Translations under genes and position numbers: made by a program
Assembly (NCBI GenBank): GCA_002238685.1
Contig: MPMV01000039.1
Coordinates: 1-40,611, forward strand
Length of the DNA: 40,611 nt
From: a bacterium EF100-94H03 bin56
Lineage (GTDB): Bacteria > Pseudomonadota > Alphaproteobacteria > SP197
Reading direction: 5' to 3'
In this document: positions 33,429-40,611 of the stretch, in pieces
How positions within the stretch are numbered: the first letter of the stretch is position 1
Layout of the letters: each line of letters opens with the position of its first letter
Notes under the pieces: model-generated
Database searches by the model: none
Told to the model about the DNA's origin: nothing
What the model saw: only the letters and a program-made list of their open reading frames with translations

Positions 33429-34932
33429 ACGTACGCCACCTGGCTCTCGCGTCGCTTTCGAGGTGTTCCCCCCTTGCCGCCCACCAGCCGGCAACGAGGC
33501 CCCTGGCCCGGGCAAGAGGGCGCTTGCCGGAAGCCGACCCGGTGCAGGACCTGATCAGGTCACCGGCCACGGCTGCATCGTTGGCCGCGCCCAGCACATC
33601 CTGCAGATCCGAGAGCGCCTGGAGCCAGGGGCCTGTGCCGCGGAAGACCGGGCCGACAAACTGGATGGCATAGCGCAGGCGCTTGATGCGCAGGCGGAGT
33701 TGATGACGCGCGACGGGGCTCAGGGTATCGAAACCCTCCCCGCGGGAGAGGACCTGCGCATACACCTCGCTCAAGGCTTCGCTGACATGGGGTTCTGCCG
33801 GGCCGTCAAGAACCGGATCTCCCGCAGACCAGCCGCGCTCATGGATCCACTGGCCCAGTGTGAGGACAGCGCTCGTATAGCGTGGCGAACCAACGGCCAG
33901 CACAAGCCGGCGGCAGGCTTCCTTTCTGCGGTTTCCGATGCACTCCTCGAGACGGGCGAGGTCACCGTCACCGCGAAAAGCCTCGCGCAGGGGCGCCAGG
34001 GTGACATGACTCAAGACATCGAGATCGCGAACTGCGGCGAGACTGGCGGCAATCCACTTCACGTCCGCGGTGAAGCTCGCCTGGCTGCCATCGTCGAACC
34101 AGGGCGCAAACAGCTCCAGAGCCGCCCTCAGCCGGCGCAAGGCCACACGCATCTGGTGCACACCCTCAATGTCGCGGCCGTCAAGGGCTGCCGCCTGATT
34201 GTTCATCCAGTGCCCGTAGCAGCGTCCCAGTGTCAGGGCGATGGCGTCATCGAGACTCGTTCCGGGGTCAAGAACGAAGGCGCCGGCCTTGCTCCAGGCC
34301 GGCGGCAGACCACCACCGAGTGCATAGCCGCGCTGGGACTTCGTGAAGGCCTCGATGGCCAGGGGCGTCTGGCGATGCATTCCGAGTGCCAGGCTGTAGA
34401 GATCGCCGATCCCGCCTTCCATGAGTTCGAGCTCGATTTCGCTCAATGGCTCCCTGGCGCCCGACGCTTCGACGAAACCGTTGTCGATCGCCACCTCGAC
34501 TCTCGATCCCCTGCCCTGATCCTCCAGCATGAGTACCCGGCGGTTGATCCTGGTACGGAAGGCCGGCACGAGATCGCCATCGGCGATATCCGCATACCCC
34601 GAACCGGCGGCCTGGCGAAGCAGGGCGGCGCATGGCCGAGGTCCGGCGACCGGATCTTCCCGTTCAAGGCGAAAGGCGGTGTGTCCGGCCGGATCGAACA
34701 TCTTGGCGGTCTGCACGAAGGAATCGCCGAGACTCCGCACACGCAGTGCAATGCCGTCCTTTTGCAGACGGCCCCCCGCTGTGTCGAAGTAGCGTGAATC
34801 GATGCAGCGCTCACCGAGATCCCGCGCCATGCGCAGCGGCGGCTGGTTGAGAAGAGATCCTGCGGCTTCCGGCGAGACGGCGAACTTGAGCTCGATCTCC
34901 GACGCCCAGCTGTTTCTCGTCGCGGCCTTCAT
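33382..34932 (-). CDS. CYTH and CHAD domain protein
   Basis: This encodes 516 residues. The N-terminal CYTH domain begins with the signature EIELKFAVSPEAA, and LPPAWSKAG marks its end near residue 230. CYTH enzymes act on triphosphates, for example hydrolysing inorganic triphosphate. The C-terminal CHAD domain (from about residue 255) has conserved histidine and basic helices: VHQMRVALRRLRAALELF, VRDLDVLSHV and RIKRLRYAIQFVG. CHAD domains bind polyphosphate, so the protein likely works on or near polyphosphate granules. Its 3' end overlaps selB on the opposite strand by 47 bp. Its start overlaps the GFA gene stop by four bases. Confidence 0.9.
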   Translation of the reverse strand: MKAATRNSWASEIELKFAVSPEAAGSLLNQPPLRMARDLGERCIDSRYFDTAGGRLQKDGIALRVRSLGDSFVQTAKMFDPAGHTAFRLEREDPVAGPRPCAALLRQAAGSGYADIADGDLVPAFRTRINRRVLMLEDQGRGSRVEVAIDNGFVEASGAREPLSEIELELMEGGIGDLYSLALGMHRQTPLAIEAFTKSQRGYALGGGLPPAWSKAGAFVLDPGTSLDDAIALTLGRCYGHWMNNQAAALDGRDIEGVHQMRVALRRLRAALELFAPWFDDGSQASFTADVKWIAASLAAVRDLDVLSHVTLAPLREAFRGDGDLARLEECIGNRRKEACRRLVLAVGSPRYTSAVLTLGQWIHERGWSAGDPVLDGPAEPHVSEALSEVYAQVLSRGEGFDTLSPVARHQLRLRIKRLRYAIQFVGPVFRGTGPWLQALSDLQDVLGAANDAAVAGDLIRSCTGSASGKRPLARARGLVAGWWAARGEHLESDARARWRTFTELEPFWRTAPVHP

Positions 34933-35765
34933 GGAGGCATCTCGTCGTATCGGGCAAGGTGATCGGCGAAATCGTACCAGGACGCCCTGGAACCGACATA
35001 AACATGATCATCGGCCTGTCGCCCGGGATCGCTGTCAAGGGAACCGAAGGGAATCACTGCAACCATGCGTCCGCGGTCATGGCGGGGCATGACGGAACCG
35101 CAAAGGGCGCAGAACGACTGGGCGAAATACCGCGCACCGGGCAGATGCCAGATTCTGAGGTGGTCTTCGCCTCGTGTGAACCGAAGGTCCCCGATATCAA
35201 GAAAGCCGTTGGTCGTGTGGGCCGCGGCGCGCGCCTTGCGGCACCGCGAGCAGTGGCAGTTGTGCACCTGCGTGAAACGGGGTGCGGCCTCGTAGGCGAT
35301 GGCGTTGCACAGGCAACTGCCGTGAAGGACATCGGCCTCCGGCGCGGCCCGTGCCGGCATGTCGATGACCGGTCCATCAATCTCCTCGCCCCAGATGTCG
35401 TGACGCGGCAGACCGTCGGCAATGATATGCCACGGCGCCTGGAAGGCGGCAAAGATGTGCGCTTCGGGCCTGGCGCCGGGATCGCCATCGAGACCACCCA
35501 CCGGCACCTCCGGATCTCCATCGACCGGCACCACCGATCCACACCGGGAGCAAAAGGAGCGAACAGCTCCGGGGGATGATTCGAAGACGCCTGTCTGGTC
35601 ACTGCCGGCAAGGAAGGTCACGGACTCCGGATCCACCGCGGCATAGGTGGCAAACGGCGCCCCATGGGCCTTGCGGCACATGGAGCAGTGGCAATGCGTC
35701 ATTCCGGTGAGCGGGCCGTCGATACGCCAGCGCACCGCTCCGCACAGGCAGCTTCCTGTGACCAT
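34929..35765 (-). CDS. Protein with two fused GFA domains
   Basis: This encodes 278 residues made of two glutathione-dependent-formaldehyde-activating-type (GFA) zinc domains in tandem. Copy 1 has GSCLCGAVRW, THCHCSMCRKAHGAPF and SFCSRCGSVVP. Copy 2 has GSCLCNAIAYEA, HNCHCSRCRKARAA and SFCALCGSVMP. Each copy keeps the CxC, CHCxxC and CxxCG cysteines that bind zinc. Most family members are single domains of about 130-150 residues. True formaldehyde activation is proven for only a few, so the activity is open. It is coupled by a four-base overlap to the CYTH/CHAD gene downstream. Confidence 0.85.
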   Translation of the reverse strand: MVTGSCLCGAVRWRIDGPLTGMTHCHCSMCRKAHGAPFATYAAVDPESVTFLAGSDQTGVFESSPGAVRSFCSRCGSVVPVDGDPEVPVGGLDGDPGARPEAHIFAAFQAPWHIIADGLPRHDIWGEEIDGPVIDMPARAAPEADVLHGSCLCNAIAYEAAPRFTQVHNCHCSRCRKARAAAHTTNGFLDIGDLRFTRGEDHLRIWHLPGARYFAQSFCALCGSVMPRHDRGRMVAVIPFGSLDSDPGRQADDHVYVGSRASWYDFADHLARYDEMPP

Positions 35766-35789
35766 GACCTTGATCTCCCTCCCGTTCCG

Positions 35790-36533
35790 TCAGGCGCCCT
35801 CGATGATCCTGCGCGCATCGCTCACGACGCGGCCGTATCCATCGAGAAGGGCCGCGACATCGTCGCAAAGCGCCGCGAAGGTCAGGCCGATCTCTCTCGA
35901 TGCCTCCATGTCCCCGGTGGTGTAGACGTTCATGCCGAAGTCCTTTCCGGTCTTGCGGCACGCTTCGGCAACCCGGCTCCGGTCACGCATGTCGGCGGCG
36001 CCGAACGCGCCCTTGCGGCCCCGCGCCATGTTGAGATCCGCCGGCCCGAGAAAGATCCCGTCGACGCAGTCGAGTGCCAGAATGGCGTCGACATCCTCGA
36101 GAGCGCCGACGGTCTCCACCATGGGAAAACAGCGCACGCGGGTGTTCTCGGCAGCATAGAACGCTTCGTCACCACCACCGTAGCCGAAGGTCCGGCCGCC
36201 CCCGACGCTGCGGTCACCCATGGGCGGATACTTGGCGAAAGCCGTCACCTCTCGCGCATGATCGAGGTTGTCGACATGGGGGATGATGACCCCGGTCGCT
36301 CCGGAATCGAGCGGGTTCTGGACCGCGATGCGCGTCGGTTCGGCAACCCGGACAAAGGATTGAAGGCCCGACTCGCGAGCCAGCAGGATCAGCCGGTCGA
36401 CGTCGCTGCGATCGAAGACGCCGTGTTCCATGTCGATGGTGATGCCATGGCACCCGTGGATCCTGGCCGCTTCGACAGCGGCCGCATTGGCGCTGGCAAG
36501 CCACAACGTATAGGTGACCGGTAACCGGTTCAT
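35790..36533 (-). CDS. HpcH/HpaI-family class II aldolase
   Basis: This encodes 247 residues from the ATG at 36533, which has AAGGA five bases upstream; the open frame extends further but lacks a ribosome site. Features are the metal and catalytic residues in ITIDMEHGVFD (H37), SFVRVAEPTRI (R62), CFPMVETVGALEDV (E140) and FLGPADLNMARG (D166), and the GGRTFGYGG loop. The family cleaves 2-oxo-4-hydroxy acids to pyruvate and an aldehyde; 2-keto-3-deoxy-sugar acids or 4-hydroxy-2-oxo-heptanedioate are usual substrates. It is divergent from the methyltransferase gene with about 100 bp between starts, which could hold a shared control region. Confidence 0.85.
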   Translation of the reverse strand: MNRLPVTYTLWLASANAAAVEAARIHGCHGITIDMEHGVFDRSDVDRLILLARESGLQSFVRVAEPTRIAVQNPLDSGATGVIIPHVDNLDHAREVTAFAKYPPMGDRSVGGGRTFGYGGGDEAFYAAENTRVRCFPMVETVGALEDVDAILALDCVDGIFLGPADLNMARGRKGAFGAADMRDRSRVAEACRKTGKDFGMNVYTTGDMEASREIGLTFAALCDDVAALLDGYGRVVSDARRIIEGA

Positions 36534-36632
36534 GATGTCCTTCCCGATGACCCCCCCTGGAGGGATCGCAACCTTGAGCGGTTTTCGCCATAGTGGCGCA
36601 AGATGCTCAGGCAATTCAATGGAGTTGACGCC

Positions 36633-37529
36633 ATGCCAGCCATCGCCATGGAAGACGATCGCCCCATCCTCACCGACGGGGGCATGGGGGAGGCCCTTGC
36701 CGGCATGGGATTGCGCCAACCCGGCTCACCCTTCTGGTCGGGACGCGCACTCATCGAGGCACCCGATGCCGTCCTGGGACTGCACCGCGACTTCATCCGT
36801 GCCGGTGCCGATCTCATCATCACCAACACCTATGGTGTCGTGCGGTCCTTCATGGCGGATCTCGGCATCGAAGAGCGGTTCCGTGAACTCAATCTCAAGG
36901 CCCTCGAACTCGCCCGCCATGCCGTCGACGCCGAGAAACGCGACATCCTGATCGCCGGCTCACTGCCGCCACTGTCGGACAGCTACCTCCCCGATGAGGT
37001 TGAACCGGAGGAAATCCTGGCGGAACGCTATGCCGAACAGGCTGGCATCCTTGCCAGCGGTGTCGATCTCTTCATCTGCGAGACACTCACCACTCTGTCC
37101 GAGACCCGTGCGTCCGCGGCGGCGGCGGCGGCCACCGGCAAGCCCGTGTGGATTGGCTGGTCGCTCCACGAAGACCGGGAGGCGTCACTCAAGGACGGCA
37201 CCAGCATCGCCGAGGCCGCTCGCAGTGTCGCCGATCTGCCGGTCAGCGCCTTCATTGCCAACTGCTGCACACCGGAGGCGGTGACACGGGCCCTGCCCGA
37301 ACTGATGGCCACCGGCCGTCCCACTGGTGGCTACGCCAACACCTTCGCACCGATCGATCCCGGCAACACTTCGGTCGGCCACCGCCATGACCTCGATCCC
37401 GAATCCTACCGCGACCATGTCGCCCGGTGGCTCGCTGGTGGTGCGCGCATCGTCGGCGGGTGCTGCGGCACCCTGCCCCGCCACATCGCGTTGCTGAGAT
37501 CCCTGATCGATGACGGTCCACCCGGGTAG
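36633..37529 (+). CDS. Homocysteine S-methyltransferase-family protein
   Basis: This encodes 298 residues from the ATG at 36633 (GGAG eight bases upstream; ATG at 36603 is the alternative). Zinc ligands are the cysteine of FIANCCTPEAV and the cysteine pair in VGGCCGTLPRHI near the C-terminus. The N-terminus LTDGGMGEALAGMG and the block ADLIITNTYGVV are standard for the family. Known members move a methyl group from betaine, S-methylmethionine or selenium analogues to homocysteine. Betaine- or sulfonium-derived methyl groups would suit the betaine-type genes elsewhere in the window (inference). Fifteen bases separate its stop from that of the convergent sulfatase. Confidence 0.85.
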   Translation: MPAIAMEDDRPILTDGGMGEALAGMGLRQPGSPFWSGRALIEAPDAVLGLHRDFIRAGADLIITNTYGVVRSFMADLGIEERFRELNLKALELARHAVDAEKRDILIAGSLPPLSDSYLPDEVEPEEILAERYAEQAGILASGVDLFICETLTTLSETRASAAAAAATGKPVWIGWSLHEDREASLKDGTSIAEAARSVADLPVSAFIANCCTPEAVTRALPELMATGRPTGGYANTFAPIDPGNTSVGHRHDLDPESYRDHVARWLAGGARIVGGCCGTLPRHIALLRSLIDDGPPG

Positions 37530-37544
37530 GACGGTCTCCCTGCC

Positions 37545-38978
37545 CTATTGCAGGCTCACGTCAGGCATGGGCGTGTAGGCGTGTCCGCCGTCTTCCATGG
37601 CAGCCTCGCGACCACCGAGTTCGGCGATCTTTCGCGCCTGGTCGGCGAAACAGCGCCGGTTGACCGCTTCGCAGTCCACAATGGCGCCGAGGCGCTCCTC
37701 GCAGGCAGCCCGTGTGGCGTCATGAGACGGATGCCGGCCAAGATCGGCGGACTCGACGGGATCGTCGGCCATGTCGAAGAGCTGCGGTGCGAATCCCGGA
37801 TAGGCGACGTACTTCCAGTTCCGCCAGCGCATCATGAACATGCCGGTGACGGCGCCGCGCTCGTGGTACTCCGAGAGGACGGCCCGGTCATGGTGACCGC
37901 CGGCCGCAAGATCCTGCAAGGCGACGCCGTCGAGGCCACCGGCACCGTCGAGTCCGTGGGCCTTCAGGATGGTGGGCTGAAGATCGATGTGGGAGGCCGG
38001 TGAGGCACAGCGCTGTCCCGACGGCATGCCGGGTCCGGCGGCGATCAGAGGGACAGCCGACGATTCCTCGTACATGTTCATCTTCGCCCACATGCCGTGG
38101 TTGCCGAGCATTTCGCCGTGGTCGGACACATAGATCACGAGAGTGTTGTCGGCCTCGCCGGACGCCTCGAGGGCGGTGAGCACGCGCCCGACGTTGTCAT
38201 CGAGGAAGGAGACGTAGCCGTAGTAGGCATGCCGCGCCTCGACGACATGGTCATCGTCCCGGAAATGCCGGTCGTAGTCCCAGATCGTCTGGCAGACGTC
38301 GAGAACCGGATGGTCCGGCCGCTCTCCCGGTGCCCGCAGACGCGGCAGATCGATCTGCCGCCTGTCGTAGAGATCATGGAACGTGTCGGGAGCCACGATA
38401 GGATGGTGCGGCGCCACGAATGAACAGAACAGTGTCCACGGCTGATCGGTTCCCGGAGCGACATCGCCAAGCCATGAGCAGGCAAGCTCGGTGACCTTGC
38501 GGTCGTATCGCGTGTAGCGCGATTCACCCCGGCCGATATCGAGGGCAAAGTCCGCGTTGCTGGCATAGGATTCAAGGCCATCGCGCACCATGGACGAGGT
38601 GAAGCCGGTCCCGTTCAGTATGTGGACCGGGATGATCTCCTGCGTGAAGCCGTTGTCGTCCTCGCTCGAACGGAAGTGGAGCTTGCCGATGGACTCCACC
38701 CTTCGCCCCTCCTCCTGGAGCCGGTGCCCCCAGCCTCTGAACGAACCGTCGTAGGGCTCGGCACTCGACCATGTGCCAAGCTGGTGGACCCAGCGGCCGG
38801 TCTGCATGGCGGCGCGGGCGGAAACACAGATGGGCGCCGCCGAATAGGCGACATCGAAGACGGTGCCACGTCGTGCCAGAGCATCGATGTTGGGCGTGAG
38901 AACCAGAGGATGTCCGTAGCAACCCGCCGCGTCGCGCCAGTGCTGGTCCGAACAGATGACAAGAACGTTGCTGGTCAT
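37545..38978 (-). CDS. Sulfatase (choline-sulfatase/arylsulfatase type)
   Basis: This encodes 477 residues from the ATG at 38978 with GAGGG upstream. Metal-binding starts are seen in LVICSDQHWRDAAGCYG (D11). The residue to be oxidised to formylglycine is C51 in PICVSARAAMQTGRW: the C-x-x-x-R frame is kept, but with serine-alanine where most have proline-serine or alanine. VSDHGEMLGNHGMW provides the second metal group, and KMNMYEESSAVPLI the lysine region. There is no signal peptide, so it is probably cytoplasmic like choline sulfatases. It would release sulfate from an imported ester. No dedicated maturation enzyme or transporter is beside it. Confidence 0.85.
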   Translation of the reverse strand: MTSNVLVICSDQHWRDAAGCYGHPLVLTPNIDALARRGTVFDVAYSAAPICVSARAAMQTGRWVHQLGTWSSAEPYDGSFRGWGHRLQEEGRRVESIGKLHFRSSEDDNGFTQEIIPVHILNGTGFTSSMVRDGLESYASNADFALDIGRGESRYTRYDRKVTELACSWLGDVAPGTDQPWTLFCSFVAPHHPIVAPDTFHDLYDRRQIDLPRLRAPGERPDHPVLDVCQTIWDYDRHFRDDDHVVEARHAYYGYVSFLDDNVGRVLTALEASGEADNTLVIYVSDHGEMLGNHGMWAKMNMYEESSAVPLIAAGPGMPSGQRCASPASHIDLQPTILKAHGLDGAGGLDGVALQDLAAGGHHDRAVLSEYHERGAVTGMFMMRWRNWKYVAYPGFAPQLFDMADDPVESADLGRHPSHDATRAACEERLGAIVDCEAVNRRCFADQARKIAELGGREAAMEDGGHAYTPMPDVSLQ

Positions 38979-39028
38979 GGTCCCTCTTTCGGGTCGTCCC
39001 GCTTGAGTCTGCACACCCTTGTGGTCAA

Positions 39029-39340
39029 ATGACCACCACCCCGCTACCACAGGCCTCCCGAGTCTTGAAGACGCTTCCCGCCAAGCTGCAGTTCCAGCGC
39101 ACGACCCCGGTCTTCACCGAGGAGACGGTGCCATCGGGCCTGCGGACGGCGCATCGGACGAAGGCGGGAACCTGGGGCAGGATCATTGTCCTGGAGGGAC
39201 GGCTCCTCTACCGGATTCACACTTTGCCCGACGAGGAACACATCCTCGATGCGGACACCCCCGGCATTGTCGAACCTGAAGTGGAACACGAAGTCGCGCC
39301 CTTGGGAAAGTCAAGGTTCCGCGTCGAATTCTTCCGCTGA
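39029..39340 (+). CDS. DUF1971 (TehB/YeaR-like) small protein
   Basis: This encodes 103 residues with the block TPVFTEETVPSGLRTAH, TKAGTWGRIIVLEGRLLYRI and PGIVEPEVEHEVAPLG, which matches the cupin-like DUF1971 domain found in YeaR and in the N-terminal extension of some TehB proteins. Family links are to tellurite and nitrate/nitrite stress, but the chemical role is not settled. It is divergent from the sulfatase gene with a 50-bp gap and has no obvious ribosome site. It is the last recognisable core gene before the second accessory stretch. Confidence 0.8.
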   Translation: MTTTPLPQASRVLKTLPAKLQFQRTTPVFTEETVPSGLRTAHRTKAGTWGRIIVLEGRLLYRIHTLPDEEHILDADTPGIVEPEVEHEVAPLGKSRFRVEFFR

Positions 39341-39886
39341 GTGCCGTGGTTGACGCGCTGACGGCGAGTCGGAACGCCTCGGCGCGGCGCGGCACATCCA
39401 CGACCATCGCGACTGCGGCGCGGGCCGACAAGCGACCACGTGATCCTGCCACTGCTGTTCGACATGGCGCCAGCACATCCCTCTCGGATGCAGCTTTCCT
39501 CCAGATACGGGCTTCGGGAACCATCCGGTCAGGGTGTCACGGAGCCGCGAAAGGCGTCGATGGTGTGACGAAAAAATTATGACTATCACACCTGTATGAA
39601 CTCACCAGTGGACAACGCGCCCCTCTCTACTCGGCTGTAATTACATCACAATAATGCCTCTGTCAAGCACTCCTGACGACATATGGCCTGTACTAGATTG
39701 CATATCCGGCATCGCGTAGTTGCATTCGGGGAAGTAATCGATACCATTTCTCCAGTGTGCCAAATACGGCGGTACCCCGCCAGTACATGGCAAACACGAA
39801 CAATGGGAAACAATGAGACGCATGGAGGTTTCATGATGTATCAATCGTATATGCACCTCGTCACGCCTTCTGACTGATGCCGCCAT
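39341..39886. other. Gene-poor stretch, entry to the second accessory region
   Basis: This is 546 bp without a gene I trust. The first 200 bp are GC-rich like the core. From about 39,570 the sequence becomes visibly AT-richer (AAAAAATTAT, TAATTACATCACAATAATG). It contains an inverted repeat at 39562-39592 and a 5-bp hairpin GGCGG-TACC-CCGCC at 39768-39781. A 64-codon frame at 39683-39877 has no ribosome site or family. The stretch could hold promoters or a transfer origin for the genes that follow (inference). Confidence 0.35.
39562..39592. promoter_or_regulatory. Inverted repeat GGTGTGA-N17-TCACACC, candidate operator
   Basis: The seven-base arms (39562-39568 and 39586-39592) are perfect inverted copies flanking an AT-rich centre with AAAAAATTAT. 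The form fits a protein-binding site or an element end. It lies about 295 bp before the first mob-like gene. No matching partner was found by eye. Confidence 0.4.
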
Positions 39887-40324
39887 ATGTCGTCCCGCTC
39901 ACCGGCGCCTGTGCGAATGATGGACACGAAGGAGCCGAAGCGCAAGGCGCGTTCCATCATGGCCTCCGACAGCGAGTGGGCACGGATCGGCGAGCGCGCC
40001 CGTGCCCTCGACATGCCCATCTCGCGCTTCGTCGTGCAGCAAGTTCTCGGCACCACAACCAGACCACAAGATGTGACCACAATGAGGCCACAAGACGTGA
40101 CCACATCCGGACCACAAGCAATGACCACATTCGGACCACAACTGCCTGGCCTTCCGACCGATCTGCAGTGGCGCCTCGCGCACCATCTCCTGGTGCTCGC
40201 CCGCATCGAACGCTACCGCTTCGAACGCGCCGGCTCCGGCGAGGCCTGGCAGGCGATCGAGGAGGAGGCCAAGGCATTGCTGGAGGCCGAGGCGCTGCTC
40301 GACGGGAAGGGGGAACACCGATGA
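39887..40324 (+). CDS. Mobilisation/ribbon-helix-helix-like protein with internal tandem repeats
   Basis: This encodes 145 residues from 39887; an in-frame ATG at 39917 or 39920 (MDTKEPKRKARSIMASD) is an equally good start. The block ASDSEWARIGERARALDMPI followed by SRFVVQQVL resembles small DNA-binding relaxosome proteins (MobC-like) and RHH proteins of plasmids and integrative elements. A linker of four 8-residue repeats follows, then a helical charged tail ending LLDGKGEHR. It is coupled to the next gene by an ATGA overlap, and that gene has a related N-terminal block. A role in DNA transfer or its control is inferred; no relaxase lies inside the window. Confidence 0.5.
   Translation: MSSRSPAPVRMMDTKEPKRKARSIMASDSEWARIGERARALDMPISRFVVQQVLGTTTRPQDVTTMRPQDVTTSGPQAMTTFGPQLPGLPTDLQWRLAHHLLVLARIERYRFERAGSGEAWQAIEEEAKALLEAEALLDGKGEHR
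40052..40147 (+). repeat. Four tandem 24-bp repeats
   Basis: Four consecutive 24-base units each begin ACCACA and contain CCACAA at the same place. They stay in frame and encode TTTRPQDV, TTMRPQDV, TTSGPQAM and TTFGPQLP. Units 1 and 2 are the closest pair. They form the linker between the DNA-binding-like block and the helical tail of the host gene. Confidence 0.85.
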
Positions 40325-40611
40325 GACGCAATCAGAAGTTCAGCGTCAGCGCCCGCCCGAGCGACTGGCAGGAGATCGGCCGGCGGGCGAAGGAGGCGAA
40401 CATGACGATCTCGGACTTCGTCGTCGCCTGCGTCCTTGAGGACGAGGACGACATGCGCCTGGCGCTCTCGGAAGCCAAGCAGCGCGATCTCCCTCAACCG
40501 GGTGAACCGGACCCTTCTGGTTCTCGAGGACCTGCTTGCGCCGCTGCCGGGGAGTGACGTCACGGCCATGGAGGCTCTATCGTTTCTCTTTTCCGCGGCC
40601 CGGGACTTCCA
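40321..40611 (+). pseudogene. Second mob/RHH-like gene, apparently frameshifted, cut by window end
   Basis: From the ATG at 40321, overlapping the previous stop, the frame reads MRRNQKFSVSARPSDWQEIG, RAKEANMTISDFVVACVL and LALSEAKQRDL. The W..IG.RA...M.IS.FVV..VL pattern is shared with the preceding protein. Near 40490 the sequence CTCCCTCAAC seems to have one extra C. In the original frame the rest is unlike protein and stops at 40557. One frame over it continues smoothly as LNRVNRTLLVLEDLLAP and EALSFLFSAARDF to the window edge. This is a broken gene, a sequencing error in a C run, or a slippery site; the sequence cannot decide. Confidence 0.6.

Noticed and set aside
39183..39524. A minus-strand 113-codon frame
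   Set aside because: It overlaps the DUF1971 gene on the other strand, is arginine-rich noise typical of high-GC DNA and has no ribosome site.
40052..40147. Repeats as a CRISPR array
   Set aside because: The units are contiguous without spacers and lie in frame inside a gene.

Overview
The window looks like a piece of a GC-rich alphaproteobacterial chromosome. I infer this from codon use, dense operons with ATGA start/stop overlaps, and gene content (selAB, hydantoin, carnitine-like and sulfatase genes). It joins an ordinary metabolic region of about 26.7 kb (12.6-39.3 kb) to two stretches of accessory DNA. I saw no rRNA, tRNA, CRISPR array or phage structural gene.

Accessory region 1 (about 0.44-12.6 kb) is a defence-type island. 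It holds a divergently placed nuclease-like gene, an McrB-McrC type IV restriction operon, a small exported protein, a DUF4268 nuclease-like protein, the wreck of a RecD2-like helicase, a HEPN-like protein, a membrane-anchored coiled-coil DUF4041/GIY-YIG protein and two adjacent tyrosine recombinases. The left edge cuts into a flavin amine oxidase gene, leaving only its C-terminal part. The right edge, about 130 bp from the second integrase, cuts a gamma-butyrobetaine-hydroxylase-like gene, leaving only its N-terminal part. These are different genes on the same strand, so the island seems to have replaced chromosomal DNA rather than simply inserted.

Core region. At 13.2-14.5 kb (minus) lies a PLP aminotransferase translationally coupled to the truncated dioxygenase. 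Divergent from it, at 14.6-19.9 kb (plus), are a PhzF-like protein, a ThDP enzyme, an EamA transporter, a CaiD-like enoyl-CoA hydratase and yaaA. At 19.9-26.1 kb (minus) a tightly coupled operon encodes an epimerase, two amidohydrolases, a hydantoin-racemase-like protein, an N-carbamoylase-like amidase and an exported hydrolase. Together these suggest opening, racemising and decarbamoylating a cyclic ureide.

At 26.5-27.9 kb is a small scar: a decayed acyl-CoA synthetase 3' end, a vapBC pair whose antitoxin carries an in-frame TGA, and a TnpB relic. It lies beside an intact ADP-forming acyl-CoA synthetase. Next come selA-selB, where selB carries a 54-bp in-frame tandem duplication, then a CYTH/CHAD protein, a double-GFA protein, an HpcH/HpaI aldolase, a homocysteine methyltransferase-like protein, a sulfatase and a DUF1971 protein.

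Accessory region 2 starts after about 39.35 kb. A stretch of lower GC with an inverted repeat precedes two small coupled genes resembling mobilisation or ribbon-helix-helix proteins. One has four 24-bp repeats; the other has an apparent one-base frameshift and runs off the window.
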